From NCBI GenBank assembly GCA_021737325.1, contig JAIPED010000014.1:1-33547 (forward strand): 33,547 nucleotides of DNA, given 5' to 3'. Numbering within the stretch: position 1 is the first letter of the stretch; every line of letters begins with the position of its first letter. The position numbers and the translations under genes were made by a program. The notes below the pieces were generated by a model that made no database searches, was not told where the DNA came from, and saw nothing but the letters and a program-made list of their open reading frames with translations. Source of the DNA: Deltaproteobacteria bacterium. Its GTDB lineage: Bacteria; Desulfobacterota; Syntrophia; Syntrophales; JAIPED01. Positions 26,115 through 33,547 of the stretch are shown one piece after another.

Positions 26115-27284
26115 TCATTGTATTCCCAAACGCGCTTGGAATGGAGAGGTAACCGTATTCCTGTCCAACGAATTACTAACCTCCCGTTGTCGTTGTGAAG
26201 CTTTAATTATTTCCTTTGCGATAACCTCACCAAGTATCGGAGGTACAGCGTTTCCAATCTGCAAATTCTTGGCAACCTTGCTGCCATAAAAAATATAGGT
26301 GTCGGGAAAGCCTTGCAATCTTGCCCCTTCCCGCGTGCTTAGAGCTCTGTTTTGAAAAGGATGCACGCATCTAGACGATGATGGCGTTCCAAAATTCCTT
26401 GTTATTGTTGGGACTGGTTGATTAGGGGAAAGCCTTGCATAAGTATTCGCGAAGCATTTCTTCGGCGTTAACCGTGGGGGTAAATCGTTTACCGTGCCAC
26501 CTGGGGGAATGGAGGACAGAATTTCCAACATCCTTGGCCCATAATTAGCGCTGTTATGTTCAGTTAAATTTTTGGCTCCATTTCTGAGACAATACTGATA
26601 TTCGTTCTGTGGTTCTTTAGTATAAAAAAACTTTGCGTCATTTGCCTCTAGTGCAGGCAAATCGGAAATTGCATCCATTAAAGTTAACTTTTGGCGAAGA
26701 TGGAATAAACTATTGCCATCAAAATGTGTTGAGGCAGGCAGTGCGACTTCGCTTAACCCTTTTTTCCAACCGATTACGATAGTTCGTTTCCGTATTTGAG
26801 GAAGCCCAAAATCGGAACCATCTAACAGCGCTGAACGGGTATCGTATCCCAACTCACCAAGCTCATTGATTAGTTTTCTATATGTTGCCCCGTTGTACAT
26901 GGAGTAAAAACCGGCAACATTTTCAAAAATGAGATAATGTGGATTAATTTCAGCTATTGCCCTTAAAAATTCATGGAACAAACTATTCCGAGGATCCTTT
27001 TCATTCCTCGCACCAACCGTACTGAACCCTTGGCAGGGAGGGCCTCCAGCAACTAGATCTACATTCTTTATGGACATTTTGTTTAGCTCTTCTGCAAAGT
27101 CTATTTCATGTATGTCGTTACATAGCAAATTCGTGCTGGAATGATTCATCATGAATGTTCTAGCAAAATCCTCTTCAATTTCATTTGCCAGGACAATGTG
27201 AAATCCTGCATTTTTTAAACCTATACTTAATCCTCCAGCTCCAGAAAAAAGATCTACCGCTAAAGGCTTCGCATCTAAACTCAT
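26115..27284 (-). CDS. DNA (cytosine-5-)-methyltransferase
   Basis: 389 aa; LAVDLFSGAGGLSIGLKNAGF (I), VAGGPPCQGFSTVG (IV), FENVAGF (VI), QIRKRTIVIG (VIII), RLSPNQPVPTIT (IX), LQIGNAVPPILGEVIAKEI (X). Confidence 0.96.
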   Translation of the reverse strand: MSLDAKPLAVDLFSGAGGLSIGLKNAGFHIVLANEIEEDFARTFMMNHSSTNLLCNDIHEIDFAEELNKMSIKNVDLVAGGPPCQGFSTVGARNEKDPRNSLFHEFLRAIAEINPHYLIFENVAGFYSMYNGATYRKLINELGELGYDTRSALLDGSDFGLPQIRKRTIVIGWKKGLSEVALPASTHFDGNSLFHLRQKLTLMDAISDLPALEANDAKFFYTKEPQNEYQYCLRNGAKNLTEHNSANYGPRMLEILSSIPPGGTVNDLPPRLTPKKCFANTYARLSPNQPVPTITRNFGTPSSSRCVHPFQNRALSTREGARLQGFPDTYIFYGSKVAKNLQIGNAVPPILGEVIAKEIIKASQRQREVSNSLDRNTVTSPFQARLGIQ

Positions 27285-27382
27285 AGCAAAATTTCCAATT
27301 CGGCCAAAGATGGCAGATTTCGGTCAAGCAAACACCACTTAAAATAGTTTTGTTCAATCGTAAAGACGCTCTGACCTTCCAT
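27281..27382 (-). other. short ORF overlapping the methyltransferase start (ATGA); possibly frameshifted or a remnant
   Basis: MEGQSVFTIEQNYFKWCLLDRNLPSLAELEILL*; stop overlaps the MTase ATG; upstream frame (27423) MLDLPDNLKLFAQK would join it with one extra A in an A5 run. Confidence 0.35.
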
Positions 27383-27602
27383 TTTTGGGCAAATAACTTG
27401 AGATTGTCAGGCAAGTCAAGCATGGGAAGGATCGGTTCTTGCTACAGATGGGTGAAAGAATGTGCAAGGTGGTGAACAACTTAAGTGTTGGCTACTTGGT
27501 GGTGCCCTTTCTTGCTCCGCCCGTTTCGACACTCGCGGCAGACGGGCAATGATCATAAAATCCGAATGTGCTACAGTAGCTTTTTAGCGCCCGCAAAAAC
27601 AA

Positions 27603-27635
27603 AAAAGGGGGAAGGCAGTAGGTCTTCCCCCTTTT
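27603..27635 (-). terminator. Rho-independent terminator after the ferredoxin gene
   Basis: AAAAGGGGGAAG/CTTCCCCCTTTT 12-bp stem; minus strand continues TTTTTTGTTTTTG. Confidence 0.85.
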
Positions 27636-27649
27636 CAACATTGCCCAAA

Positions 27650-27829
27650 CTATTTGCTATCACTAGGAACTATCGCCTCAATCGGACAAATATCGGCGCA
27701 GGTTCCACAGTCATCGCAGAGCTTCGCGTCAATCACATATTTGTCTTCGCCTTCGCTAATCGCTCCTTTGCTGCATTCGCTCTCGCAAGAACCACACGCT
27801 ATGCAATCATCGGTAATCACATAAGCCAT
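27650..27829 (-). CDS. 2[4Fe-4S] ferredoxin
   Basis: 59 aa, not in the ORF track: MAYVITDDCIACGSCESECSKGAISEGEDKYVIDAKLCDDCGTCADICPIEAIVPSDSK; CxxCxxCxxxC (CIACGSCESEC) and CxxCxxxCP-type cluster ligands. Confidence 0.95.
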   Translation of the reverse strand: MAYVITDDCIACGSCESECSKGAISEGEDKYVIDAKLCDDCGTCADICPIEAIVPSDSK

Positions 27830-27857
27830 TTTCCTCTAAACCTCCTCAAAAACATTT

Positions 27858-28082
27858 TTAAGATACGGAAACCACTTCGGTAACTTCGGGTACGGCTTTT
27901 TTCAAAAATTTCTCCACGCCCATTTTCAGCGTTACTTGTGACATGGGACAACCACGACAAGCGCCACGAAGAGCAACCTTCACCACGCCGTCCTCTCCGA
28001 CATCGATTAGCTCAATGTCCCCGCCATCCGCCTGAAGATTCGGGCGAATCTGTTCTATTGCTTGCTGAACTTTCTCTCTCAA
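27858..28082 (-). CDS. NifU-like C-terminal domain Fe-S scaffold protein
   Basis: 74 aa from TTG; IRPNLQADGGDIELIDV and LRGACRGCPMSQVTLKMGVEKFLK. Confidence 0.92.
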   Translation of the reverse strand: MREKVQQAIEQIRPNLQADGGDIELIDVGEDGVVKVALRGACRGCPMSQVTLKMGVEKFLKKAVPEVTEVVSVS

Positions 28083-28131
28083 TTCTCTTTTCCCTTCTTC
28101 GTTTTATTTTGCCATCGTGGGCGAGGTAAAA

Positions 28132-28713
28132 CTATCTTGCAACAACCGCTCTGTCAAAGAGCGTCTCTTCAAGCATTTCCCGCGCAATATCCTTCAATTC
28201 GGGGCGAAACAACAACCAGTCCCTCTTCTCCAACACATTATCACGCAACAAAACCTTGCCGCTATGGGCATCTATCAAAAGTATCCCAAGCTGTACTACG
28301 GCATAATCATCTTCGCCGTGCTTTTCATAGCCCCATTCATTTACAAAAACCAACAGAAAATAATCGCACTCCAGGGCTTTTCCTAGAGGGGCACTCAAGC
28401 GGCCGTCGGAAAAGGAAAGGATCGAAATAAGGGAAGTGTACCTCTCGTATGGTGCCTGAAGCTCCGCATTAGCGTCCACTACTTCCCGCACTTCCTTTGC
28501 GGAAAGAACCTCCAAATCCATTTCCCTAAAGACTTCCGCGGCAATGTCTTCCACCTCTAACTTCGCTTCTTTGTGTTGCTTGACGAAAACAGGAAAAATC
28601 GCCACCTTCTTGCTCTCATCCAAACCTTCTGGATACTGATCCCCGAGGCTGGCACAACCCCCAAGGAAAAGAGCGCAAAGTATCCCACAGAAAAGTAAAC
28701 ATCGCCCGTACAT
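28132..28713 (-). CDS. putative lipoprotein
   Basis: 193 aa; signal peptide with lipobox LGGC (MYGRCLLFCGILCALFLGGCASLG); start codon directly abuts the upstream stop (TAAATG). Confidence 0.75.
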   Translation of the reverse strand: MYGRCLLFCGILCALFLGGCASLGDQYPEGLDESKKVAIFPVFVKQHKEAKLEVEDIAAEVFREMDLEVLSAKEVREVVDANAELQAPYERYTSLISILSFSDGRLSAPLGKALECDYFLLVFVNEWGYEKHGEDDYAVVQLGILLIDAHSGKVLLRDNVLEKRDWLLFRPELKDIAREMLEETLFDRAVVAR

Positions 28714-30405
28714 TTAATATACCTCTGAAATAACTAGATATAATCCCGCGAGCAGATAGCTGACCGCTAATAACCCGTCAAGAGCCACTCCGGAAACATT
28801 GGGAGAGCGGCTAGCATAAAGGCTTGCATAAATCCATAGATAAAAAAACGGAACCGCTAGTAAAGCCCGCAATGGTTCCGCAAAAGCAAGGAAAGTAATT
28901 AGAATAGTCGTTCCTGCCAAGACGCCCCGAACGACCGTCAGCGTCGTTTTTTTACCCCAAACTGTCGGCAAGGTTTTTCTTCCCGCGAAGCCATCTTCCT
29001 GCATCTCGCCAGTGTCGGAGAGCAAAGACCGGCAGAGCACCAAGGAGAAGATAACGATGATCGCCCACAAAGATGCCGCCGTAAAAGCGAAATCGCCACC
29101 AACAGGTAGTACTACGGTTGCCGAAGTCCAAGCCAACGCCACGGCAACATTTTTCCCCACCGTAATTTTTCGCAAAACATGTGAAATTGGGGAGGGAGTG
29201 TTGTAAAAAATTCCTGCAATTGCCAATATTACCAAAAACCAAAACGCCTCATCGGAATAGACCAGCACAAGGGATGCGAGCAACGGAAAAACCCCCAGCA
29301 GGAAAAAGAATTTTTCCCGTCCGAAGTATGCCGCCATTCTAAACGAACTGCCCCCATAAAAATCCCCCCCAATGCTACGGTGTAGGGTGTGCATGGCAAA
29401 GAGGAATAACACCGCCGCGCTAACGCCGGAGATGTCAATTGGTTTAGCTTGGATTTTCGCGCTGACCAAGCACAAAGATAAAGCACCAATTGCCGATAAA
29501 ATATCCGATTTCACCAGCAATGCTCCCAGACGAGAGGGAAGCATTTTAAGCGAGGAGCTGCTGTTCGCCTCGCGCAGACGCTGAACCACTCTATCTAAAA
29601 CCCAGTTGGGGGTTGATGCCCCAGCAGAAATTCCCACCCTATAACCCTGCATGGGCGGCAATGCGGCAAGCTCCTCTTCCGATTCAATGTGAAAGGTCCG
29701 CGTTCCTACGGCAGAAGCAATTTTCGCTAAGCGGCGGGTGTTGGCGCTATTTTTCCCGCCAACAACGATAACCGCATCAACGCTATGTGCCATTTTGCTA
29801 ATTTCTTTTTGCCGTTTTTCGGTGGAATCGCATATGGTGTCAAAAATGACAACTTCGGGAAAGCTCTGCTTTATTGCCTCCGTGATGGCTTGATAATCGA
29901 TTTCCGAGCAGGTTGTTTGCGCCACAACACACACCTTTTGCAGAAATGGAAGGTCTTTTGCTTCCGCCAGCGTCGCTACCGTAAACAAGGGAGCTTCGGC
30001 ATAGCCGCCAATCGCCCGTACCTCAGGGTGTTCGCTATCGCCAACTATCACGATGGCGTACCCCAGACGGCTATGTTTGCGCACGATTGCCTGCACCCTG
30101 CCTACCCTGGGGCAGGTGGCATCAACCATTTTTATTCCCCTAGCTTTAATCGCGGCCCTTTCCCCTGGAGATATGCCATGCGCTCTGATGATGAGAGTTG
30201 CGTCGCTACAATCCGCGGGTAAATCGCTGAGATCATTTATCTGTTTTACGCCTCGTTTTGCCAACAGTTCAACCGTCTGCGGGTTATGGATCAATTGTCC
30301 GTAGGTAAAAACCCTTCCTCGGGGCTGAGAAACCGCCAGGGCCAATTCCACGGCCCTTTTTACCCCCATACAAAAGCCCGCATTTTGCGCTACGATGATT
30401 TCCAT
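28714..30405 (-). CDS. ispH: 4-hydroxy-3-methylbut-2-enyl diphosphate reductase (IspH) fused to a UbiA-like prenyltransferase membrane domain
   Basis: 563 aa; N-terminal GFCMGVKRAVELAL, RAHGISP, DATCPRV, DTICDSTEKRQ; C-terminal ~280 aa polytopic with GIFYNTPSP...GKNVAVALAW and SDTGEMQEDGFAGRKTLPTVWGKK. Confidence 0.88.
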   Translation of the reverse strand: MEIIVAQNAGFCMGVKRAVELALAVSQPRGRVFTYGQLIHNPQTVELLAKRGVKQINDLSDLPADCSDATLIIRAHGISPGERAAIKARGIKMVDATCPRVGRVQAIVRKHSRLGYAIVIVGDSEHPEVRAIGGYAEAPLFTVATLAEAKDLPFLQKVCVVAQTTCSEIDYQAITEAIKQSFPEVVIFDTICDSTEKRQKEISKMAHSVDAVIVVGGKNSANTRRLAKIASAVGTRTFHIESEEELAALPPMQGYRVGISAGASTPNWVLDRVVQRLREANSSSSLKMLPSRLGALLVKSDILSAIGALSLCLVSAKIQAKPIDISGVSAAVLFLFAMHTLHRSIGGDFYGGSSFRMAAYFGREKFFFLLGVFPLLASLVLVYSDEAFWFLVILAIAGIFYNTPSPISHVLRKITVGKNVAVALAWTSATVVLPVGGDFAFTAASLWAIIVIFSLVLCRSLLSDTGEMQEDGFAGRKTLPTVWGKKTTLTVVRGVLAGTTILITFLAFAEPLRALLAVPFFYLWIYASLYASRSPNVSGVALDGLLAVSYLLAGLYLVISEVY

Positions 30406-30411
30406 TTTTTG

Positions 30412-31161
30412 CTACTTCCCGCATGTGTGGTTGATACAGTAGAGGAAAAACTCCTTGTTGCCATCATGTCCGGCAGGTTGCGCTTCGTAAACGCCGCGCA
30501 CCTCCAAGCCTTGCGCTCTTGCAAAGCTAACGATGCCCTGTATTGCCTTCTCACGCACCGCTTCATCGGTAATGATACCACCTGCCCCCACTTCTTCTCT
30601 CTTGGCTTCAAACTGCGGCTTAATCAAGGCGAGGACAATCCCTTCTTTGCGGACGGCCTGCGTAATAACAGGAAGAACCATCCTCAGTGAAATAAAAGAG
30701 ACATCAATCACAGCGATGTCAAGCGCTTCCGTGAGAACGGTGGTATCAAAATTTCTGATGTTAACTCCCTCCCAGACAACCACCCGCTCATCGCACCGCA
30801 ATTTCCAAGCTAACAACCCCTTGCCGACATCAACGGCGTAAACTCTTCGCACTCCCTGCTCAAGCAGACAATCGGTAAATCCCCCTGTAGAGGCTCCGAC
30901 ATCCATCGCGCAAAAACCGTCCACGGAGATGTTGAATTCATGGAGCGCTCCGAACAATTTTACCCCTCCCCTACTTACGAAGGGGTGCTTTTTGCTTCGC
31001 AGTTTGATGGTACTGTCAGGCGCAAAGCGATGACCAGCTTTATCCGCCAAAGATTCCTGAACAAATACTTCCCCCGCCATGATGGCACTTTGCGCCTGCG
31101 CCAGGGAAGGGAACAAGCCACGGGAAACAAGTAGTTCATCAAGTCGTATTTTCTTCGTCAT
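30412..31161 (-). CDS. tlyA: TlyA family rRNA (cytidine-2'-O)-methyltransferase
   Basis: 249 aa; S4 domain KIRLDELLVSRGLFPSLAQAQSAIMAGEVFV, GVKLFGALHEF, DVGASTGGFTDCLLEQGVRRVYAVDVG, LIKPQFE. Confidence 0.95.
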   Translation of the reverse strand: MTKKIRLDELLVSRGLFPSLAQAQSAIMAGEVFVQESLADKAGHRFAPDSTIKLRSKKHPFVSRGGVKLFGALHEFNISVDGFCAMDVGASTGGFTDCLLEQGVRRVYAVDVGKGLLAWKLRCDERVVVWEGVNIRNFDTTVLTEALDIAVIDVSFISLRMVLPVITQAVRKEGIVLALIKPQFEAKREEVGAGGIITDEAVREKAIQGIVSFARAQGLEVRGVYEAQPAGHDGNKEFFLYCINHTCGK

Positions 31162-31218
31162 AATGGTTACAAGAAGAGGTTGGCGCTGAAGGGGACTTGT
31201 TTCCTCTTTTCCGCCTGC

Positions 31219-33096
31219 CTACTTGGCGATTCCTAAAAGTTCTCTTGCTGCGCTTAACATCGCCGTCGCATCAATTCCGGCGGTCGCTTTAAGCTCATCT
31301 TGCGAGGCTTGGTGATGGAAACTGTCAGGAATGGCCAAGCGCTTCAGCCGCAGATCCGTAATACCGGCATCCATTAGCAATTCGGCTATTGCCGAACCCA
31401 ATCCCCCGACAATGCTGTTTTCTTCAACAGTGATAATGCGCTTAGTTGAGCCCGCCCATTCCTTAATAAGACGGGCATCAAGCGGCTTAACAAAGCGACA
31501 ATTGATAACGCTCACGGCTATTCCCTCTTCCGCCAATTTTTGCGCCACGCCTAGCGCGGGGTACACGGTTGCACCGATGGCAAAGATAGTTAAATCCTTG
31601 CCCTGCAGAAGCACTTCTCCCTTACCAATCGCCAATCTTTGCGGCTTTCTTGGTGTAACGCCTTCAGCCGTGCCTCGCGGATAGCGGATGGACATGGGCG
31701 CACCAGCATTTATTGCGGTGTAGAGTAAGTCGCGCAACTCATTCCCATCCTTGGGGGCGGAGATGATGATGTTGGGGATGGTCCGTAGATAGGAAAAATC
31801 AAAAACACCATGGTGGGTGGCTCCATCGTCGCCAACAAAGCCGCCGCGGTCCAAGGCAAAGACAACGGGGAGATTTTGCAGGCAAACATCGTGCAAAATC
31901 TGGTCGTAGGATCTCTGTAAAAAAGAGGAGTATATCGCCACTATCGGGCGAAACCCCGATAAAGAAAGGGCTCCGGCAAAGGTTACCGCGTGTTGTTCGG
32001 CAATACCAACATCAAAAAACCGCCGCGGAAATTCGCGAGCAAAACCTTCTAACCCCGTCCCATCTGTCATTGCGGCCGTTATGGCCACCACCCGCTGATC
32101 CTCACGGGCGATTTCCGTTAGCGTATCGCCAAACACTTTAGAGTAGGAGGGGAGCTTGCTTACAGTTTTGGAAGCACCTGTCGCAAGATCAAAGGCACCA
32201 ACGCCGTGGAATTTATGCGGCATTTTTTCGGAAGGTTTGTAGCCCTTGCCTTTCTGGGTGATCACATGCACAAGTACGGGACCGGGCATTTCGCGGATAT
32301 TTTCAAAATTTTTTATCAGGTTGTCCAAGCGGTGACCGTCAAGCGGTCCGACATAGGTGTAACCCAAATCTTCAAAAAAGCTTCCCGGCATAACAATGTT
32401 CTTGACGGATACTTCCAAGCTTTTGCCCAACTTCACCATGCCCTCGCCAAAATGGGGGATGGAGGAAAGCACCCTTTTGATCCCCGCTCGGGCTGTCAGG
32501 GTGTGCTGCCCCGTCATGATGCGGTTAAGATAGGAGGAAAGCGCTCCTACATTGGGTGAAATGGACATTTCATTATCGTTTAGTACAATGTTGAGATTCC
32601 GCGGACGGGAGCCAAACCAATTAAGTGCTTCCAGGGCAATGCCGCTATTGAGAGCACCATCGCCAATGACCGCAACAACCCGATTTGCTTCTCCTTGTAG
32701 ATGCATGGCTTCCACCATCCCCGTTGCGGCGGAAATGGAAGTGCTACTGTGGCCAACATTGAAGGTGTCGTAGGGTGATTCTTCGCGCTTAGGAAAACCG
32801 CTGATTCCTCCTGGCTGGCGCAGAGTGTGAAAACGATGACGACGACCAGTGATAATTTTGTGCGCGTAGGTTTGGTGGCCAACATCCCAAACGATTTTAT
32901 CAATGGGGGTGTTGTACACATAGTGCAGGGCAACCGTCATTTCTACGACTCCCAGCGAGGGAGCGAGATGCCCGCCCGTTTGCGCAACGGTCTGGATAAT
33001 TAGCTCCCGAATTTCCGCACAAAGAGCGTTAAGCTCCGCGATATCCAAATTTTTGATATCTGCGGGAGAGTTTATCTGGGTTAACAACTTTTTCAT
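31219..33096 (-). CDS. dxs: 1-deoxy-D-xylulose-5-phosphate synthase
   Basis: 625 aa; VGHQTYAHKIITGR, GHSSTSISAATGMV, VIGDGALNSGIALEALN, YVGPLDGH, DVGIAEQHAVTFAGALSLSGFRPIVAIYSSFLQRSYDQ, DRGGFVGDDGATHHGVFD. Confidence 0.98.
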   Translation of the reverse strand: MKKLLTQINSPADIKNLDIAELNALCAEIRELIIQTVAQTGGHLAPSLGVVEMTVALHYVYNTPIDKIVWDVGHQTYAHKIITGRRHRFHTLRQPGGISGFPKREESPYDTFNVGHSSTSISAATGMVEAMHLQGEANRVVAVIGDGALNSGIALEALNWFGSRPRNLNIVLNDNEMSISPNVGALSSYLNRIMTGQHTLTARAGIKRVLSSIPHFGEGMVKLGKSLEVSVKNIVMPGSFFEDLGYTYVGPLDGHRLDNLIKNFENIREMPGPVLVHVITQKGKGYKPSEKMPHKFHGVGAFDLATGASKTVSKLPSYSKVFGDTLTEIAREDQRVVAITAAMTDGTGLEGFAREFPRRFFDVGIAEQHAVTFAGALSLSGFRPIVAIYSSFLQRSYDQILHDVCLQNLPVVFALDRGGFVGDDGATHHGVFDFSYLRTIPNIIISAPKDGNELRDLLYTAINAGAPMSIRYPRGTAEGVTPRKPQRLAIGKGEVLLQGKDLTIFAIGATVYPALGVAQKLAEEGIAVSVINCRFVKPLDARLIKEWAGSTKRIITVEENSIVGGLGSAIAELLMDAGITDLRLKRLAIPDSFHHQASQDELKATAGIDATAMLSAARELLGIAK

Positions 33097-33125
33097 GTGG
33101 CTGGTTCCTTTGAGTAGTGTATCGT

Positions 33126-33547
33126 TTAGATAATCTTTATCCGACCAGCGTTATTATCCGTAACACTTCCCACAATCGCTACGCCGGTAAAACCCTCATC
33201 CTGAAGTACTCTCAACATCTCTTGCGCCTGCTTTAAAGGTAGCGAGATGAACAAGCCACCAGAAGTTTGCGGATCAAAAAGGCATTCAACGGCAAATTCA
33301 TCGGCGCTAGCGACAATCTCGGTGTGGGGAAGGTAAAACTTTTTATTGCGATAGAGCCCCCCCGGCAAGAAGCCTTCCATGGCTAGCTCCTTAGTACCGT
33401 CAATAATTGGTAGCGCATGGGAATCAATGATAAAGCCTGTTTCACTATCCTTGATCATCTCTAACGCATGACCAATCAAGCCAAAACCCGTTATATCGGT
33501 ACATGCGCTTACAGAACCCAAATCCTGGGCAATCTCACTTGCTCGTT
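33126..33547 (-). CDS. selD: selenide, water dikinase (partial, 5' end beyond the window)
   Basis: C-terminal part; ASEIAQDLGSVSACTDITGFGLIGHALEM and FDPQTSGGLFISLP; frame stays open to the window edge. Confidence 0.92.
   Translation of the reverse strand, partial: RASEIAQDLGSVSACTDITGFGLIGHALEMIKDSETGFIIDSHALPIIDGTKELAMEGFLPGGLYRNKKFYLPHTEIVASADEFAVECLFDPQTSGGLFISLPLKQAQEMLRVLQDEGFTGVAIVGSVTDNNAGRIKII

Noticed and set aside
27485-27883. 132-aa plus-strand ORF
   Set aside because: Runs antisense through the real ferredoxin gene and its terminator.
1-33547. CRISPR arrays, tRNA/rRNA genes, transposases, prophage genes
   Set aside because: None seen on reading the sequence; no regularly spaced repeats or recognisable RNA genes.

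Overview
This 33.5 kb window looks like a bacterial chromosome segment, probably from an anaerobic Deltaproteobacteria/Desulfobacterota-like organism (inferred from gene content only). Most of it is core metabolism, with a few accessory elements. Plus strand, 5' to 3': acetyl-CoA hydrolase/CoA-transferase family protein, DUF6125-like Cys-rich protein, acyl-CoA dehydrogenase, outer-membrane beta-barrel protein, NhaA antiporter behind a structured leader, then (after a minus-strand thioesterase and TonB-like protein) HPr and enzyme I, PlsB, RidA, threonine synthase and a cold-shock protein. Minus strand: QueE, membrane pyrophosphatase, zinc-ribbon protein, PyrE, MetH without an activation domain, NadC, ValS, an apparently orphan DNA cytosine-5 methyltransferase, a 2[4Fe-4S] ferredoxin absent from the ORF track, a NifU-like protein, a lipoprotein, an IspH fused to a UbiA-like membrane domain, TlyA, Dxs and the truncated end of SelD. 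The strongest leads are (1) the IspH::UbiA-like fusion in a selD-dxs-tlyA-ispH-lipoprotein gene run, with one of the two UbiA Asp motifs apparently lost, and (2) a structured ~110-nt leader directly abutting nhaA, a candidate ion riboswitch of the nhaA-associated classes. No tRNA, rRNA, CRISPR array or transposase was seen.
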